A stretch of 64,000 bases of DNA from assembly GCA_017552965.1 (NCBI GenBank), contig JAFZNQ010000052.1, forward strand, positions 1 to 64,000, in the 5' to 3' direction. The position numbers and the translations under genes are program-made. Every line of letters begins with the position of its first letter. Positions within the stretch are counted from its first letter, which is position 1. The notes under the pieces are model-generated. The model had not been told where the DNA came from and did no database searches. It saw only the letters and a program-made list of their open reading frames with translations. This DNA comes from Abditibacteriota bacterium. GTDB taxonomy: Bacteria > Armatimonadota > UBA5829. Positions 53,698-62,110 of this stretch are shown in pieces.

Positions 53698-56610
53698 TCA
53701 GCTCAGCCACACGGACACGTTGCTCCAGGCGCCGAGAGGCACGCAGAGCACTCCGTCCTTCACCGAAGCCGTGTTCTCCGGCTCCGGCTGCTCCAGAGCG
53801 TTGACGGTGACGGCGGAAGCAAAGTCTCCCAGTCCGTCCACCCTCACCCGGGCCACGGAATCCTTGCCCGCCACGTCGTAGAGGCGGACTATGATGCCCT
53901 TGCCGCACTCCGCCTTCTTCACGGCGGACACGTTGGCCTCGGGGGTCTCCAGCTCGGCATAGCTCTTCTCGAGAGGCAGCTCCCCGGTCTGCACGGGCAC
54001 GCTGGTGACGCTCATGGGGTTGTTGAAGTCCTCGCCCTCTCTCACCGCGCACACGGGGCAGAAGGCTCCCCGGCGGAACACCACGGAATACTCTATCTCG
54101 TGGTCGCCCAGATCGGGGGTGGGATCGGGACTGTAGCTGGACCTGAGCAGGGTCAGGCTGATGGTGTCGTCCACGCAGGCGTGGCCGTATTTGCTCTTGT
54201 TCACCAGGGTGACGCCGTATTCGCTGCCTGCGGCGTCCTCGCCTCCCAGGTCAAACCACTTCAGAGCGGGCACCTCCTGGTAGTCCTGCTCCTTGGTCTG
54301 CCAGCCGAAGGGGGTCTCGTAGGTGACGGCGCCGCCGGCAAAGGCGGTGGCAAAATAGGCTCTCAGAGTGGGGATGCCCTTCTCGTGGGCGCCCACCTCC
54401 AGCCATCTGGTCCTCACCCGGAAGTCCACCTTGCGGGAATCCTTGGCCAGGCTGGTCTCCAGGGACACAAAGCTCCTGCCGCACTCAAAGTCCACTCTCA
54501 CGGTGCACCTGTTGGGCCCCTGATGGACTATGGCAAAGGTGCCGTTTTCCAGCAGGGTGCGGCTGATGATGTGGGACAGGGACCAGGCAGCCATGCCGTT
54601 GCTCTGCTCGGTCTGGAGCTCCAGCTCGCCTATGCCTGCCTCTTCCCGGCAGTATTCGTAGCCGGTCTCCTTGTCCACGCAGCTCACCACCGCGCCGCTG
54701 GACTTGCTGACGGTGACTCTGAGATATTTGTTTTCCAGCACTATGTCGGGAGCCACCGAGGGGCTGAAGCCCTGCAGGTCCTGACTGTACACGTCCTTGA
54801 GGGTCACGGCGTCGGGAGTCTCCAGAGGCTCGGGACAGTCGTCCACGGCAAAGACCTTGTAGCCGAGAGCCGGGACGTCTTTGGCCTCAAACAGCAGGGC
54901 GTGATAGTCGTGCATGAAGTAGTTGCCGCTGTCTATGACCTGGGCCTTGACGCGACGGCCCTCGGAGTCTATGACGCAGATATTCGCGGGATCCATCTTC
55001 TTGTTCCAGATCTTGGCCATGATCACTTCGCTGCGCTTCCAGGGCTTGGGGTTGTACACCATGATGGGCTCGGCAGCCTCGCCGTTCAGGCTCAGCATGG
55101 TGGCGCCAAAGCCGTCATAGTTCAGGGTGTTGGTGACCACGGAGCCGCCCACTCTCACCCGGCTGTTGATGATGCCGGTGTCTCCGGAGCCTGCTCCCAT
55201 GCTGTCGCCCACCCTGTCGGCTATGAACCGCTTGGCTATCTCCGAGGTGTCTATGCGCTCCGCCAGGCGCCTCAGGGCCCTGTTCTTCACGGAGCTGGTG
55301 GCGGTCAGCACGTCCTGAAAGCTGCCGTTGGCATAGCTGTAGGTGGCCTTGACGCCGGAGCCCGGGAATATGTCGTGGAAGTGGCTGAAGAGGGTCTTCT
55401 GCCAGGCTTCCTCAAAGAGCCCGAAGGGATACTCCATGCCGCAGGCTGCGCCGCCTATGAGGGCCAGAGTCTCCGCGGAGGGCAGCTCCAGCTCGCTCAC
55501 CCGGTTGGCAAACTTGACGGAAGCCTGGGTGGTGTAGCAGCCCTCGAAGATGTAGTTGATGTCTCCCTCCACCACCGGCAGGTCCAGACTGTCCATCTGG
55601 GCCTCGATGGCCGAGTAGAATTCGTCGGTGGTGCTGAAGCGGACCTTCGGGAATATGGGATAGGTCATGAGCTCCAGTCCCTGTCTGATGTGGCCTCTGG
55701 TGGGGCCTCCGCCGTGGTCGCCCCAGCCGTACATATACATGAAGTCCTTGGCCTTGGTCTCCTTGACGTAGCCGCAGAAGCACTCCCACACCGCGTGGTT
55801 GATGGGACCGTTGTAGCCCCACTGGGGATCGGTCTCCCTGAAGCCCAGCAGCTCGCTGCCGTCCTTGGCCCGCCAGCGGAAGAGCCTGGGACCCTTGTGA
55901 GGGCGCATCCTGTAATATCTGGTCACTCCGCCCTTGGTCATGATGGAGGGCATCTGGGCGCAGTGGCCAAAGGTGTCGGGAGACCAGTCGATCTTCACGT
56001 CCTCCGGGCTCATGCCCAGGTTCTCCGACAGCCACTTGCGGGTGTAGAGCATATGCCGGATGAGGGATTCGCCGGACACGCAGTTCTTCTCTCCCTCCAC
56101 CCAGGTGGAAGCGGTCACTTCCCACTGGCCGCCGGCTATCTTTTCCCTGATGCTTTCCCACAGCTCGGGGAAATAGGTCTTCATGGCCTTGTAGAGAGAC
56201 ACCTGAGACTGGGAAAATTTGGCCTCCGGGAACTCGTCCAGGATGTTGTTCACCGTGTAAAAGGTGTCGTGGGCCGTGTTGGCCGTCTCGGGCCAGGACC
56301 ACATCCAGTTCATATCTATATGGGCGTGGCCCACGCAGTGGACGGTGTATTCCTTGGCCTTCTTCCCTATGGGAGCCAGAGCCTCCTCCACCTTTTTCAC
56401 CGTATCGTCCAGATGGTCGGGGTCTCCCTGCTCCACTGCCTTTACGGCCTCGCTGATATAGGGGGCCCACTCGGCCTCCTTGCCCAGGGCGTCGGCAAAC
56501 CGGACGGCAAAGTCTATCTCGGTGTCTATGCGGTAAAACTTCGCCTCCAGGGCCTCTCTCATGTCCCGGGCCTTCACGTTCAGCCTGTACTTGTCAAGTT
56601 CGAATGCCAT
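53698..56610 (-). CDS. GH38 alpha-mannosidase
   Basis: 970 residues, a usual length for the family. It hydrolyses alpha-mannosides. The zinc-binding GHAHIDMNW is at residues 94-102, and the catalytic nucleophile is D212 in DWSPDTFGHCAQMP. The GH38 N-terminal, helical middle and C-terminal beta domains follow in order. There is no signal peptide, so it acts in the cytoplasm on imported mannosides. It lies 19 bp behind an AraC-family regulator and next to a sugar ABC operon, suggesting a mannoside utilisation unit. Confidence 0.93.
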   Translation of the reverse strand: MAFELDKYRLNVKARDMREALEAKFYRIDTEIDFAVRFADALGKEAEWAPYISEAVKAVEQGDPDHLDDTVKKVEEALAPIGKKAKEYTVHCVGHAHIDMNWMWSWPETANTAHDTFYTVNNILDEFPEAKFSQSQVSLYKAMKTYFPELWESIREKIAGGQWEVTASTWVEGEKNCVSGESLIRHMLYTRKWLSENLGMSPEDVKIDWSPDTFGHCAQMPSIMTKGGVTRYYRMRPHKGPRLFRWRAKDGSELLGFRETDPQWGYNGPINHAVWECFCGYVKETKAKDFMYMYGWGDHGGGPTRGHIRQGLELMTYPIFPKVRFSTTDEFYSAIEAQMDSLDLPVVEGDINYIFEGCYTTQASVKFANRVSELELPSAETLALIGGAACGMEYPFGLFEEAWQKTLFSHFHDIFPGSGVKATYSYANGSFQDVLTATSSVKNRALRRLAERIDTSEIAKRFIADRVGDSMGAGSGDTGIINSRVRVGGSVVTNTLNYDGFGATMLSLNGEAAEPIMVYNPKPWKRSEVIMAKIWNKKMDPANICVIDSEGRRVKAQVIDSGNYFMHDYHALLFEAKDVPALGYKVFAVDDCPEPLETPDAVTLKDVYSQDLQGFSPSVAPDIVLENKYLRVTVSKSSGAVVSCVDKETGYEYCREEAGIGELELQTEQSNGMAAWSLSHIISRTLLENGTFAIVHQGPNRCTVRVDFECGRSFVSLETSLAKDSRKVDFRVRTRWLEVGAHEKGIPTLRAYFATAFAGGAVTYETPFGWQTKEQDYQEVPALKWFDLGGEDAAGSEYGVTLVNKSKYGHACVDDTISLTLLRSSYSPDPTPDLGDHEIEYSVVFRRGAFCPVCAVREGEDFNNPMSVTSVPVQTGELPLEKSYAELETPEANVSAVKKAECGKGIIVRLYDVAGKDSVARVRVDGLGDFASAVTVNALEQPEPENTASVKDGVLCVPLGAWSNVSVWLS

Positions 56611-56629
56611 TATTTATCTCCTAACAATA

Positions 56630-57859
56630 TTATAATTCGTCTGCATAGCGCTCAAAGGCGTCGTTCCCCAGCTGGTCCTGCTGCTCCTTGTGCTTCATGC
56701 GGCGGAACTGGCCGGGGGTCTGTTTGGTGAACCGGAGGAACACCTTGGTAAAATAGCTCTGGTCGTTGAAGCCGGACTCGTGAGCCACGTCCACCAGAGA
56801 CATATCCGTGTAGAGCAGCAGCTCCTTGGCCTTGTCTATCCTGAACTTGGACACTACCTCCGTAAAGGACATGTCAAAGGTCTGCCGTATGACCCGGGAA
56901 AAATGAGAAGGGCTCAGGCAGGCCACCTCAGCCACATCTTCCCGGAGCATATTTTCCTTCAGGTGTTCCTTCATATATTTGATGGCTTCGGCCAGCTGCA
57001 TGTTGTTGGGATACATCCTGCTGTAGAGCAGAGTCTGGATGCACAGGTCCAGGACCCCCGCTATCCAGTCGTACATATCCGTCTCTTCCTCCAGCGCGGC
57101 CAGCTCCGTAAAGGCGTTGTAGCCCCTGCTGATGATGACCTCGCTGCTCCCGCCTGCCTCCACGGTGGTGCGGGCTATGGCCATGGCCAGCTCCAGCAGC
57201 ACCGTCTTCAGCAGCTCCAGCCTGCCTCCGGCCATCTTGCACATGGAGCCCACCATCTCATTGAGGATCTCCAGGGCTGCATCCGGCTCCACCCTCTTGA
57301 CGCAGGACAGCAGGGCCGGCTCCTTCACCAGATAAAAATCTCTCAGGGATTTGTAGTTGAAGCCCTTGGAGGACTCGGGGGCTGCGTTCTTGATAGCTTC
57401 GAATTCGGCGTGCTTTTTGTTCCGCTCCAGCAGGGCTTCGTTGGCCAGATTCATCCCGCACACCAGATCCCTCAGGCTCCACATGGCTTCGTCTATGACC
57501 TCAGGAGCCACAGTCCGGGAATCTATGTCCGAGTCGTATTCCACCACTACGCCCCCCAGCAGCCTGCCGTTGAACATCAGGGGCACGGCGTATATCATGA
57601 TGGCGGGCCGCCGCGCGGACTGTCTGCCGCAGCAGCCTCCCCGCTTCACCGCCGCAGCGATGGCTTCCCTGCGGTCCTGGCGCAGCTCGCCGCCGAACCT
57701 GCTGTCTCCGAATACGTCGACGCCGTCGGCGTCCGAGAGCAGGGTCTTCAGATGCCACTGCCGGGCAAAGCTTTGCGAAAGCAGCTGATAGGCAAAAAAA
57801 TAGTCCTTCAGCTCCACACACTGAACTGCTTCCGTAGTAATGATTTCATTGATATCCAC
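56630..57859 (-). CDS. AraC-family transcriptional regulator with N-terminal sensor domain
   Basis: 409 residues. The C-terminus (about 300-395) holds two helix-turn-helix motifs of the AraC type (LREDVAEVACLSPSHFSRVI and LVDVAHESGFNDQSYFTKVF, then TPGQFRR). The N-terminal part (about 1-150), with a GGCCGRQSARRPAIMIYAVP segment and a DLVCGMNLANEAL helix, resembles PocR/GAF-type ligand sensors. It probably controls the mannosidase gene that follows 19 bp downstream and perhaps the nearby ABC operon. Confidence 0.87.
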   Translation of the reverse strand: MDINEIITTEAVQCVELKDYFFAYQLLSQSFARQWHLKTLLSDADGVDVFGDSRFGGELRQDRREAIAAAVKRGGCCGRQSARRPAIMIYAVPLMFNGRLLGGVVVEYDSDIDSRTVAPEVIDEAMWSLRDLVCGMNLANEALLERNKKHAEFEAIKNAAPESSKGFNYKSLRDFYLVKEPALLSCVKRVEPDAALEILNEMVGSMCKMAGGRLELLKTVLLELAMAIARTTVEAGGSSEVIISRGYNAFTELAALEEETDMYDWIAGVLDLCIQTLLYSRMYPNNMQLAEAIKYMKEHLKENMLREDVAEVACLSPSHFSRVIRQTFDMSFTEVVSKFRIDKAKELLLYTDMSLVDVAHESGFNDQSYFTKVFLRFTKQTPGQFRRMKHKEQQDQLGNDAFERYADEL

Positions 57860-57894
57860 AATCGATCTCCTTGTAGTCAGCTATATCTTTACTC

Positions 57895-57900
57895 ATTATA
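57895..57900 (-). promoter_or_regulatory. Probable -10 box of the AraC regulator-mannosidase unit
   Basis: TATAAT on the minus strand, 36 bp upstream of the regulator; no clear -35. Confidence 0.4.
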
Positions 57901-58054
57901 TCATACTTTTGGATGAAATAAAACCGTTTTGCAGATTATTTTTTATTTTTCATTTTTCCGGGCCCCTCCCCTTTTGAACCTCCGGGCGGCGAAAGGCAAG
58001 CCTCTCCCGGCCAAAGCGAACAAAAAGGCACTCTCCGCCCTCCGTCCGGGCAAT

Positions 58055-58085
58055 AAAAAAAAGCAGACCCCGGAAAGGGGTCTGC
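58055..58085 (-). terminator. Terminator of the sugar ABC operon
   Basis: Perfect 9-bp stem GCAGACCCC (58063-58071) / GGGGTCTGC (58077-58085), followed by a run of T residues on the minus strand. Confidence 0.85.
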
Positions 58086-58098
58086 GGACTGTCGGGCG

Positions 58099-59592
58099 TC
58101 AGCCCTTGATGCCCGTGAGGGTGATACCCTCGATGAAGTGCTTCTGGGCAAAGAAGAATATGATGAGCACCGGCAGTATCACCAGCACCGAGGCAGCCAT
58201 CAGCATGCCGTATTCGATGCCTGCCTCGCCCATAAAGAGCTGAAGGCCGTAGGCCAGGGTCATCTTTTCGGGCGAATTGATGTAGATCAGAGCGCCCATG
58301 AAGTTGTTCCAGGAGCCCATGAAGGTCATGATGGCCAGAGCGGCCAGAGCCGGCTTCACCAGAGGCATCAGGATCAGGACAAAGGTCTTGAAATAGCCTG
58401 CGCCGTCCAGTCTGGCGGCCTCCTCCAGGTCTCTGGGGATGCTCATGAAGAACTGGCGCATCAGGAACACCGCGAAGGCGGAGCCGAAGAAGGAAGGCAC
58501 CCACAGAGGATTGAGGGTGTCCACCCAGCCCAGGTATTTGAATATCATAAACACCGGGATCATGGTCACGGCGCCGGGCAGCATCATGGTAGCCAGCAGC
58601 AGGGCAAAGATGATGTCCTTGCCGGGCCATCTGAGCCTCGCGAAGGAATAGGCCACCAGGGAGCAGGAAAACAGGGTGCCGATGATGGAGAGCAGCGTCA
58701 CGTAGACGGTGTTCAGCAGATATACCAGACCCTTCTTGGTGCTCTTGGGCAGGAAGTCCAGAGCGTCGGGGTAGTTTTCCCACTTCAGACCGGGCTTGGA
58801 CACCTTGGTCAGGGCGGCGGTCTCGGTGATGTAGCTCTTGCCGCCGCCGGCAGCCGTCACCTTGACGGTGCCGTCCTCAAAGCCTTCCAGCTCATAGACG
58901 GTCTCGCCGGTCTCGTTGACGGTCCACACGGGGCACTTTTTGCCCTCAAACTCCACGGAGATCTGACGCTTGGGTATCCACTCCGGAGGGAACTTCATGA
59001 TCTGGTCGCTTTCCTTGAAGGAGGTACCCAGCAGCCAGACAAAGGGAGCCAGAAATATGACGGAGCCGGTGATCAGGATGACGGTGGCGCCGGAGAGGCT
59101 CATGAACTTGCGCCGGGCGCTCCTCTTCTTGAACACGTTTTCCGCGTGGCGGTAGCCCGTCAGATACACCGCAAAGACTGTGATGAACATCAGCAGGCAG
59201 GCCAGGAAGAACCGGAGGGACTTCACAGCCCCCACCCCGTCGGGCTCCGCCGCCTGCCCTATGGGCAGCACGCAGGGCGCCAGACAGGCAGCGGCCATGA
59301 GGAAGAGGGAGCCCGCCAGATTGGCGCGGCCGCCTCTGGCCAGAAAGCCCGCGGCGCACACCAGAGCCAGCGCCATGGCGCACCAGTCCGCCGCTACGGC
59401 GCTGCGGAACACCAGCCGGCCCAGTATCAGAGCCACGGCCAGATACACTATGAACGCGCCGGCTTCCTTCCAGAAGCGCCCTTCCTTGAAGGACTCCTGA
59501 CATATGGTGATGAAGTAGGTCACCGCGGCGTAGCCCAGAGCGGCGCCCACTATCCAGAAGACAGGCATCAGGTTGGTCAGTGTACGTATCAT
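58099..59592 (-). CDS. Sugar ABC transporter permease, MalG-like, with N-terminal and loop extensions
   Basis: 497 residues, whereas MalG-type permeases have about 280. The last 330 residues contain the permease core with the EAA loop (EEAARLDGAGYFKTFVLILMPLVKPAL) that contacts the ATPase. About 160 residues with five extra transmembrane helices precede it. A beta-rich insert of about 60 residues (near 205-270, containing CPVWTVNETGETVYEL) interrupts the first periplasmic loop. It starts on the stop of the fused binding-protein/permease gene (TAATG), so the two are coupled. No ATPase gene is in the window; a shared MsmK-type ATPase is likely. Confidence 0.88.
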   Translation of the reverse strand: MIRTLTNLMPVFWIVGAALGYAAVTYFITICQESFKEGRFWKEAGAFIVYLAVALILGRLVFRSAVAADWCAMALALVCAAGFLARGGRANLAGSLFLMAAACLAPCVLPIGQAAEPDGVGAVKSLRFFLACLLMFITVFAVYLTGYRHAENVFKKRSARRKFMSLSGATVILITGSVIFLAPFVWLLGTSFKESDQIMKFPPEWIPKRQISVEFEGKKCPVWTVNETGETVYELEGFEDGTVKVTAAGGGKSYITETAALTKVSKPGLKWENYPDALDFLPKSTKKGLVYLLNTVYVTLLSIIGTLFSCSLVAYSFARLRWPGKDIIFALLLATMMLPGAVTMIPVFMIFKYLGWVDTLNPLWVPSFFGSAFAVFLMRQFFMSIPRDLEEAARLDGAGYFKTFVLILMPLVKPALAALAIMTFMGSWNNFMGALIYINSPEKMTLAYGLQLFMGEAGIEYGMLMAASVLVILPVLIIFFFAQKHFIEGITLTGIKG

Positions 59593-61982
59593 TATCTCTC
59601 ACCGCCTTCGTAATAAACCCATTTGTTGGCCAGCTTCAGCTGTATGATGGTCAGTATAAACACTATGAGGAACAATATCCAGGCCACAGCGGAGGCGTAT
59701 CCCATGCGGAACTCGCCGAAGGCGCGGTTGAACAGATAGAGCACCGGCACCAGGGTGGCCTCCACGGGACCGCCGCTGGTCATGATATACTGAGCTTCGA
59801 AGCTCTGCAGCACGCCGATGATGCCCATGATCAGATTGAAGAATATGTAGGGGGTGATCATGGGGATGGTCACCTTCCAGAACTTGACCCAGCTGTTGGC
59901 GCCGTCGATCTCCGCCGCCTCATACAGGGCTCTGTTGATGCCCTGCAGTCCGGCCAGCCAGAGGATCATGCCGCCGCCGGCGCCCCACAGACCCATGAGG
60001 ATGAGGGCGGGCTTGGCGGTCTTTTCGGCTGCCAGCCAGGCGGGAGGCTCTATGTTGAACCATTGGGTCAGAGAGGCCTTCCAGGCCACGTTGATCAGAC
60101 CGTACTCGGGATTCAGGATCCAGGTCCACAGGATGGCGGTGGCCACGATGGGCATGATGGAGGGCAGGTAGTAGATGGTCCTGTACCAGGTCATACCCTT
60201 GATGTCCATGTTCAGCAGGAGGGCGATACACAGGCTGGTGGCCATGCCCAGAGGCAGTCCGAATACAGCCAGATAGAAGGCGTTGTATATGGACTTGCTC
60301 ATGTAGTACCATTCCTCGGGGCCGAAGATCTCCTTGTAGTTCAGCACGCCTACCCAGCGGGCGGGGTGCAGCACGTCATAGTTGCAGAAGGAAAAGACGA
60401 AGGACATGATGATGGGCACCAGAGTGAACACCAGGAAGCCGAACATCCAGGGAGACGCGCAGATGACGGCGGCTCCGAACTCCTGCTTGGCTATGCGGGA
60501 CAGGCGCTGCTTGCGGACGTTGATATAGCATATGACCGCCAGCACCAGACAGGCTATAAGCCCTATGGCGATAGGTATGTTCCAATTCAGCAGAGGATAG
60601 TCGTTCTGATGGAAGAACTTGTCCAGGGCTCCCTGCACGTTGCGGTCCGCCTCCTTGACGGCTTCCGCGGGAGTGGCCATGCCGTACACGGCCTGCTGAA
60701 AAGCCCGGTCATGCTCGTTCCAGAGCCTCTGGCTGATCATAGTGGTGGGGCGATAGTAAGAGAAGTCCAGCGCCTCCATGCCCAGCAGCATGGGATCCCG
60801 GAATTTCCGCTCTATATTGGCGGTGTATTTGGCCACCATGGCCTCGTTGACCTTGCGGTTGCACTGGAACCAGGGCACGAAGGGCCTGTTGCGCTCCAGA
60901 TTGTATTTCTTCTGCTCCCGCATGGTCAGGTCCACGCCCTCCATGCTGGTCATCCACTTCATGAATTCCCAGGCCATATCCCTGTGCTTGCTGCCCCGGG
61001 GCATCACGTAGGCAAAGCCGCCGGTCCAGGTGACCCAGGTCTGAGTCTCGTTTTTGAAGTCCCCGGTGTGATTGTATCTGTCGTCGGGGATGGGAGGCAG
61101 ACAGGCTCCCAGCTCCATTTCGGGGTGCCATCTGGCTATGTTGCCCACCAGACCCACGCAGTCGATGCGCATGGCTATCTTGCCGGTCATGAAGGGGTCG
61201 AACTCCATGCCGGTGAAGCCGGACACGAAGCTGTTGAGCTTTTCGATGCCGTCATAGCGGTTGTAGAAGTTCACCATCCACTCCAGGGCCTTCAGGCTCT
61301 TGGGGTTGTCTATGGTGCACTCCTTCAGGTCCTCGCTCATGAACTTGCCGCCCATCATCCAGCTGTAGAGATAGAACCAGGCGTTGCCGTAGTTGGGTAT
61401 GAAGCCGATGGAGTCATAGCCCGTCTTGTTGCGCTTGGTCAGCTTGTCGGAATATTCCTGCAGCTCGCTCCAGGTCCTGGGGGGCCTCTCCGGATCCAGA
61501 CCGGCTTCCCTGAACATCTTCTTGTTGTAGAACATGAGCCTGGAGTCGATGTCGGTGGGCACTCCGTAGGCCTTGCCGTCATACTTTACCTCGTCCCAGG
61601 CAGCAGGATAGAATTCCTCCGGCCGGACGCCGCCTTCCTTGTCCCTGTCTCTCTCGATCAGGTCGTCGATAGGCTGCAGAGTGTCTCTCGAGGCCCAGTC
61701 CGCAATGGTGAACCGGTCCTGATAGACCACGTCGGGAGGAGCATCGCCCACGATGGCGGTCAGCAGCTTCTGGGGATTCATGCCTCCCGCGCCCATGGAG
61801 AGCATCTCCACGGTCACGCCGGGATGCCGTTCCTCAAATACCTTGACGGCAGCCTCCCAGCCCTTTGACCTGTCCACCACCAGCGGACCCCATACCCGGA
61901 GCTTGTAGTTCTCCGCGTAAGAGGCGCCTGCCGACAGCAACACGGCTAAAAGGATCACAACAAACAACGCTTTTATTTTCAT
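59592..61982 (-). CDS. Fused solute-binding protein and sugar ABC permease (MalF-like)
   Basis: 796 residues. Residues 1-24 are a signal peptide (MKIKALFVVILLAVLLSAGA). Residues about 25-440 form a type 1 sugar-binding protein (KLRVWGPLVVDRSKGWEAAVKVF, GDAPPDVVYQD). One transmembrane helix near 465 leads to a complete MalF-type permease (about 500-796) with the EAA loop ALYEAAEIDGANSWVKFWKV. The binding protein is thus tethered to its own channel subunit. Probably imports an oligosaccharide; substrate unknown. First gene of a two-gene operon with a TTGACA/TATAAT promoter. Confidence 0.92.
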   Translation of the reverse strand: MKIKALFVVILLAVLLSAGASYAENYKLRVWGPLVVDRSKGWEAAVKVFEERHPGVTVEMLSMGAGGMNPQKLLTAIVGDAPPDVVYQDRFTIADWASRDTLQPIDDLIERDRDKEGGVRPEEFYPAAWDEVKYDGKAYGVPTDIDSRLMFYNKKMFREAGLDPERPPRTWSELQEYSDKLTKRNKTGYDSIGFIPNYGNAWFYLYSWMMGGKFMSEDLKECTIDNPKSLKALEWMVNFYNRYDGIEKLNSFVSGFTGMEFDPFMTGKIAMRIDCVGLVGNIARWHPEMELGACLPPIPDDRYNHTGDFKNETQTWVTWTGGFAYVMPRGSKHRDMAWEFMKWMTSMEGVDLTMREQKKYNLERNRPFVPWFQCNRKVNEAMVAKYTANIERKFRDPMLLGMEALDFSYYRPTTMISQRLWNEHDRAFQQAVYGMATPAEAVKEADRNVQGALDKFFHQNDYPLLNWNIPIAIGLIACLVLAVICYINVRKQRLSRIAKQEFGAAVICASPWMFGFLVFTLVPIIMSFVFSFCNYDVLHPARWVGVLNYKEIFGPEEWYYMSKSIYNAFYLAVFGLPLGMATSLCIALLLNMDIKGMTWYRTIYYLPSIMPIVATAILWTWILNPEYGLINVAWKASLTQWFNIEPPAWLAAEKTAKPALILMGLWGAGGGMILWLAGLQGINRALYEAAEIDGANSWVKFWKVTIPMITPYIFFNLIMGIIGVLQSFEAQYIMTSGGPVEATLVPVLYLFNRAFGEFRMGYASAVAWILFLIVFILTIIQLKLANKWVYYEGGER

Positions 61983-62049
61983 AAGCGGCCTCCACTATTA
62001 TTTCGGCGCGTCACAGGGACGCGGCAAGGCAAAAATATATGCCAATTAC

Positions 62050-62079
62050 ATTATAAATACAATATGAGGGCTTTGTCAA
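62050..62079 (-). promoter_or_regulatory. Promoter of the sugar ABC operon
   Basis: TTGACA, 18 bp, TATAAT on the minus strand. The -35 directly follows the hairpin at the murJ end. Confidence 0.82.
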
Positions 62080-62080
62080 G

Positions 62081-62110
62081 AAAGACAGGGCCTCAGTCCC
62101 CGCTGTCTTT
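62081..62110 (-). terminator. Hairpin around the murJ stop codon
   Basis: Arms AAAGACAG (62081-62088) and CTGTCTTT (62103-62110) with the murJ stop codon in the loop. It ends one base before the -35 of the next promoter on the same strand. Confidence 0.6.

Noticed and set aside
53524-56730. 1068-codon plus-strand frame opposite the alpha-mannosidase
   Set aside because: GH38 motifs on the minus strand are clear. The antisense product has no recognisable domain.
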